NCBI RefSeq assembly: GCF_009296165.1 | Contig: NZ_VUAZ01000011.1 | Location: 1 to 36,011, forward strand | Origin: Pseudomonas kitaguniensis | GTDB lineage: Bacteria; Pseudomonadota; Gammaproteobacteria; Pseudomonadales; Pseudomonadaceae | Direction: 5' to 3' | DNA: 36,011 nucleotides | The notes under the pieces: generated by a model | Seen by the model: the letters and a program-made list of their open reading frames with translations, nothing else | The model's database searches: none | What the model was told of the DNA's origin: nothing | Position numbers and translations under genes: made by a program | Shown: piece after piece, positions 33,781 to 36,011 of the stretch | Layout of the letters: each line of letters starts with the position of its first letter | Numbering within the stretch: the first letter of the stretch is position 1

Positions 33781-33858
33781 CGGCGCTCGTGGGTACGACT
33801 GGTCGTTGGTAGGGCGGGCCAATACATGGGTGAGGACGTTTACGAGGCTGCCGCTGCC
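33781..33858 (+). pseudogene. Toxin C-terminal remnant 4, without a following immunity gene
   Basis: Encodes VVGRAGQYMGEDVYEAAAA in one frame, and the DNA before it matches the toxin's GAWVGTTLGG region with an indel. It is the most decayed tail, and no immunity gene follows. The sequence after it (about 33860-34050) holds no recognisable gene and leads into the vgrG fragment, so this is probably a recombination breakpoint. Confidence 0.65.
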
Positions 33859-33990
33859 CGTTCATTGGATGTCCGCCCAAGTCATGCAAGGTGACTTCGG
33901 TGCAGGCTTAGGAACGGTCGGACACCTGTTTCGGAAGCGTCCTGCATCAGTTCGATTTCCGCTTTGTTAGCGTGCCCGGTACTTAAGCGT

Positions 33991-34011
33991 GTTCAGGCTG
34001 AAAGCCTGAAC
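33991..34011. other. Perfect hairpin upstream of the vgrG fragment
   Basis: GTTCAGGCT and AGCCTGAAC form a perfect nine-base stem around a three-base loop. There is no T run after it on the plus strand, so it is a weak terminator candidate. It may belong to the original upstream region of the vgrG gene, whose start is 42 bases away. Confidence 0.5.
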
Positions 34012-34052
34012 ATCGCGTGTCGCCTCCTCTCTCGGATTAAAAGGATAAACGC

Positions 34053-34240
34053 ATGTTCGCGCTAGCCAATACTGCGCAGTTCGCGGTATTTATGCCCACT
34101 GCTCGCAACGACTTCAAAGTGCTGGCGTTTCAAGGCACTGAAGCCATCAGCACCGTGCACGCGGTCCAATTTGAACTGGTCAGCGAGTACCTTGATTTCG
34201 ATATGGAAAGCCCGCTCACATAGCCAGCGTTTATCCAGTT
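34053..34240 (+). pseudogene. vgrG fragment (N-terminal remnant)
   Basis: ATG 34053, with AAAAGGA upstream, opens a frame reading MFALANTAQFAV, then NDFKVLAFQGTEAIST and VQFELVSEYLDFDMESPLT, ending at TAG 34218-34220. The pattern matches the VgrG N-terminus at the left end of the window (FQVLSFTGKESIST, LELVSEHPDL). Past the stop, PAFIQFYA still matches VgrG (QAFLAF), then a second stop follows and the similarity ends. The rest of vgrG is missing. This is a relic of a spike gene that once headed an effector cassette. Confidence 0.75.
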
Positions 34241-34351
34241 CTACGCCTAATCCATGGAAAAGCTGTACCCCTTCTTTTCCCAATCAGCATCGAGGCTTAT
34301 CGGTTAGCAGAACTCAACCCTTACCAAGGGCAAGTCTTCTCCACTTATCTG

Positions 34352-34660
34352 TTGCTAAAGCTGCCCGGCGAAAACGTGGAACTGACTGATGGGATGATTC
34401 ATTTCATCGGCCACGAGGTTTGGGGTGACACCCTCGGATATCGCTCCGATAAAATCCGAAACGTCGAATGGACAGGTAAAAAATTTGCCCGGCATAGCGG
34501 TACTCGCGTTCCAGTGCCAGCCGGCATCACCCCTTATCGTCGTGTGTACCATGAGGACGGTGCTATAGACTTGCGGCGCATCGACGGTTATTTGATCTAC
34601 TCCCCACGTGAAGGGCTGACGCTGCCGTCAGTAAAAATCATGGAACGAGCTTGGATATGA
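34352..34660 (+). CDS. 5'-truncated protein of unknown function, type VI-associated
   Basis: 102 residues if TTG 34352 is used. The same frame stays open back to about 34196 without any ATG or GTG, and the upstream part (PISIEAYRLAELNPYQGQVF) looks like genuine protein, so the gene has probably lost its 5' end at the vgrG fragment. The visible part contains LPGENVELTDGMIHFIGHEV, VEWTGKKFARHSGTRVPVP, ITPYRRVYHEDGAIDLRRID and YLIYSPREGL. There is no membrane helix. I do not recognise the family. Its stop overlaps the next start as ATGA, so the two genes were an operon, perhaps an effector-associated or immunity pair. Confidence 0.6.
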   Translation: MLKLPGENVELTDGMIHFIGHEVWGDTLGYRSDKIRNVEWTGKKFARHSGTRVPVPAGITPYRRVYHEDGAIDLRRIDGYLIYSPREGLTLPSVKIMERAWI

Positions 34661-35592
34661 GCATGCTGGAGCTGCCAGGACGTAACGCTACAACAATCCT
34701 ACTTACCGCAGATAAGCCTACCGGTGAGCAGCCGATGGAGCTGTTTATTACAGATGAACATACCGATTACTACCTCGCGTTAAGGTTTGGAGGGGATACA
34801 AGTCGAGGGCTGCTCGCGGGGCTCTTTGGGTGGTTAGCAGTATTTATGCTGCCTTTAGAGATGCTGCTAATGCTTAAGGGGCAATGGGAAAGTTCTTTAA
34901 TGGGCTTGGTCATGCTGGGCACATTATTTCTGGTGCCATTTCTATGGGAAACCCTACGCCCATTACCTCTGCCCATCTTATTTAACCGCCGCACCCGAGA
35001 GGTGTACTTCGATCACGATGGTGAATTATTCCACACCCCATGGGATGGTATTTACGCAGTTGCCAATGAGTTTCAGCTAGTGGGCACTCAAATCGGCGGA
35101 ATGCAGAGCGCTTCACTTGAAATTCGAGTGTGGCAATTCGGAAAACCAGAAACCGCCCTTATGGTCAGCCTCGGGTCACCCTTTGGTAAATCACTGGCGT
35201 TGCAAAAAAGTTTGTGGGAATACATCCGCGCCTACATGAACAATGGGCCGTATTTCGACGAGTACGGCAATCACAGCGAATCCGATGTTTTTGTAAAAAG
35301 CCAGCTGGCTGTGCGCCCAAAAATGAGCGATGGTTTTAAAAGAACACGAGAACAAATAAAGCAGGCCAAGAGAGAGGCGGGCGGCAAGAATTACTTAGGT
35401 GGTTACGACGTTATAAAATTAATACTGGGGGCTATGTTTTACCCCCTGGATCGAATCCAGGAATTCACCTACAGCATCGCAAAACGCCGCTCCCGCAACC
35501 GTTGGCCGAGCGACGTTACTGAGCGCTTGAAAGCCAATGGGCCTATCACGCGTCTTGTTGACTTGGAATGCGTGATCGCGGCCAACCCATAA
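34657..35592 (+). CDS. DUF6708-like membrane protein, type VI-associated
   Basis: 311 residues. Two membrane helices near the N-terminus (GLLAGLFGWLAVFMLPLEML and MGLVMLGTLFLVPFLW) are followed by the segment PILFNRRTREVYFDHDGELF and a cytoplasmic-looking domain, then a basic helical stretch (RTREQIKQAKREAGGK). I relate it to DUF6708 proteins found beside Pseudomonas vgrG and effector genes, on the basis of the 'FNR.TREVY' pattern; the match is from memory. The ATG at 34657 overlaps the upstream stop; an in-frame TTG two codons earlier is possible. The molecular role is unknown, with an accessory or immunity function likely. Confidence 0.72.
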   Translation: MSMLELPGRNATTILLTADKPTGEQPMELFITDEHTDYYLALRFGGDTSRGLLAGLFGWLAVFMLPLEMLLMLKGQWESSLMGLVMLGTLFLVPFLWETLRPLPLPILFNRRTREVYFDHDGELFHTPWDGIYAVANEFQLVGTQIGGMQSASLEIRVWQFGKPETALMVSLGSPFGKSLALQKSLWEYIRAYMNNGPYFDEYGNHSESDVFVKSQLAVRPKMSDGFKRTREQIKQAKREAGGKNYLGGYDVIKLILGAMFYPLDRIQEFTYSIAKRRSRNRWPSDVTERLKANGPITRLVDLECVIAANP

Positions 35593-35658
35593 TGTGTCGG
35601 TGTACCGCTATTATTTTCGATGTGTTGATATGAGTCGTTCTATGTACCCTAAACAACC

Positions 35659-36011
35659 ATGACCAGTATCGATGACTGGCCGTTGTGGATTGCGATATTT
35701 GTATCTGGAGGCCCAATTTTTCTTGGGTTTATAGGCCTTGCTTTCAGTCTTTACCTCACCCATCGTCACTTGGACGCCATAAAGAAGGCGTTGAAGAACA
35801 GCCGCTATATTTATATAGGGGGAGATAGCTTGGGCAAGCGGGGTGTACTTTGGTCCCTGTTGGAAATGTCAAAAATTGCCGGGATGATCACAGATGCCCA
35901 AGTACACCTGCGCCTGGGTGACTTGGATCCAGTAGATTTAGAAAACTTCCCACGTTATCTGAAACGTCTTCTTATAAGCGTTACGGCGACATCCTTACCT
36001 CCTTCATTGGG
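35659..36011 (+). pseudogene. Immunity protein copy 5, decaying and cut by the window end
   Basis: Starts like copy 1 (MTSIDDWPLWIAIFVSGGPI) and follows it closely in DNA. Three changes mark decay: a Trp to Gly change (IYIGGDSLGKRG), an inserted and then a deleted base around 35892-35910 turning ITMPKVHL into ITDAQVHL, and a further one-base deletion near 35990 (gcgacatcctta against gcgacaatcctta) that shifts the second helix out of frame. The similarity to the copy 1 region begins only a few bases before the ATG (ctaaacaaccatga). Confidence 0.75.

Larger units (their letters stand above)
31754..33858 (+). repeat. Tandem duplication of a two-cassette immunity unit (period about 1,055 bp)
   Basis: Copy 1 to copy 3 starts are 1,055 bases apart, and copy 2 to copy 4 starts 1,057. 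Copies 1 and 3 resemble each other most, copies 2 and 4 share their N-terminal type, and the toxin remnants before copies 2 and 4 are each other's closest match. This A-B-A'-B' order indicates duplication of a whole two-gene unit rather than repeated single-gene copying. Confidence 0.75.

Noticed and set aside
33773..33970. Short plus-strand open frame of 65 codons after immunity copy 4
   Set aside because: It reads the toxin-tail remnant in a different frame and shows no protein-like features.
34062..34283. Minus-strand open frame of 73 codons over the vgrG fragment
   Set aside because: Antisense of the vgrG remnant; the same kind of shadow appears opposite the true vgrG at 19-294.

Overview
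The window is Pseudomonas chromosome, most likely from the P. fluorescens group. The evidence is high GC in the core genes, REPIN-type repeats with the typical Pseudomonas arms (4077-4176, 14192-14280), a complete Hxc-like type II secretion operon, and VgrG/PAAR type VI secretion material at both ends. No tRNA, rRNA, CRISPR array or transposase was seen.

Layout. (1) 1-255: 5' end of a minus-strand vgrG running off the window. (2) 574-3327: minus-strand, signal-peptide-bearing GH3 beta-glucosidase with a PA14 insert, ending at an intrinsic terminator that insulates vgrG. (3) 3840-4061: small exported protein. (4) 4209-14170: eleven tightly overlapping plus-strand type II secretion genes in the order E-F-G-H-I-J-K-L-M-C-D, ending in a self-piloting type lipoprotein secretin and a REPIN followed by eight T. 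(5) 14703-21842: plus-strand operon of TonB-dependent receptor, amino-acid-type ABC permease, ATPase and binding protein, flavin amine oxidase and RidA. (6) 27012-21867: minus-strand set of D-threonine aldolase/D-serine dehydratase-like enzyme, RidA, DadA-like oxidase, GNAT acetyltransferase and aldehyde dehydrogenase, divergent from a LysR regulator (27108-27992). A second GNAT plus a bicupin protein (29583-27996) converge on the regulator. Blocks 5 and 6 read as one uptake-and-oxidation system for an amino acid or amine-like compound: each FAD oxidase sits beside an imine-hydrolysing RidA, an aldehyde dehydrogenase is present, and one receptor plus one ABC importer bring the substrate in. 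The substrate cannot be named from sequence.

(7) 30382-36011 is an AT-richer type VI effector/immunity island. It starts with a PAAR-LysM effector whose glycine-rich, pore-former-like C-terminus is separated by a one-base frameshift. Four complete tandem copies of a 129-residue, two-helix membrane protein (probable immunity protein) follow, with a fifth decayed copy at the window end. Between the copies lie short remnants of the toxin's 3' end, three of which still overlap the next immunity start by ATGA as in the original toxin-immunity junction. The first four copies form an A-B-A'-B' pattern with a period of about 1,055 bp, which points to duplication of a two-cassette unit. A degraded vgrG start, a 5'-truncated gene and a DUF6708-like membrane protein lie between copies 4 and 5. 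This array is the most interesting part of the window: it looks like a record of successive toxin-immunity replacement in which the immunity genes were kept and the toxins reduced to tails.
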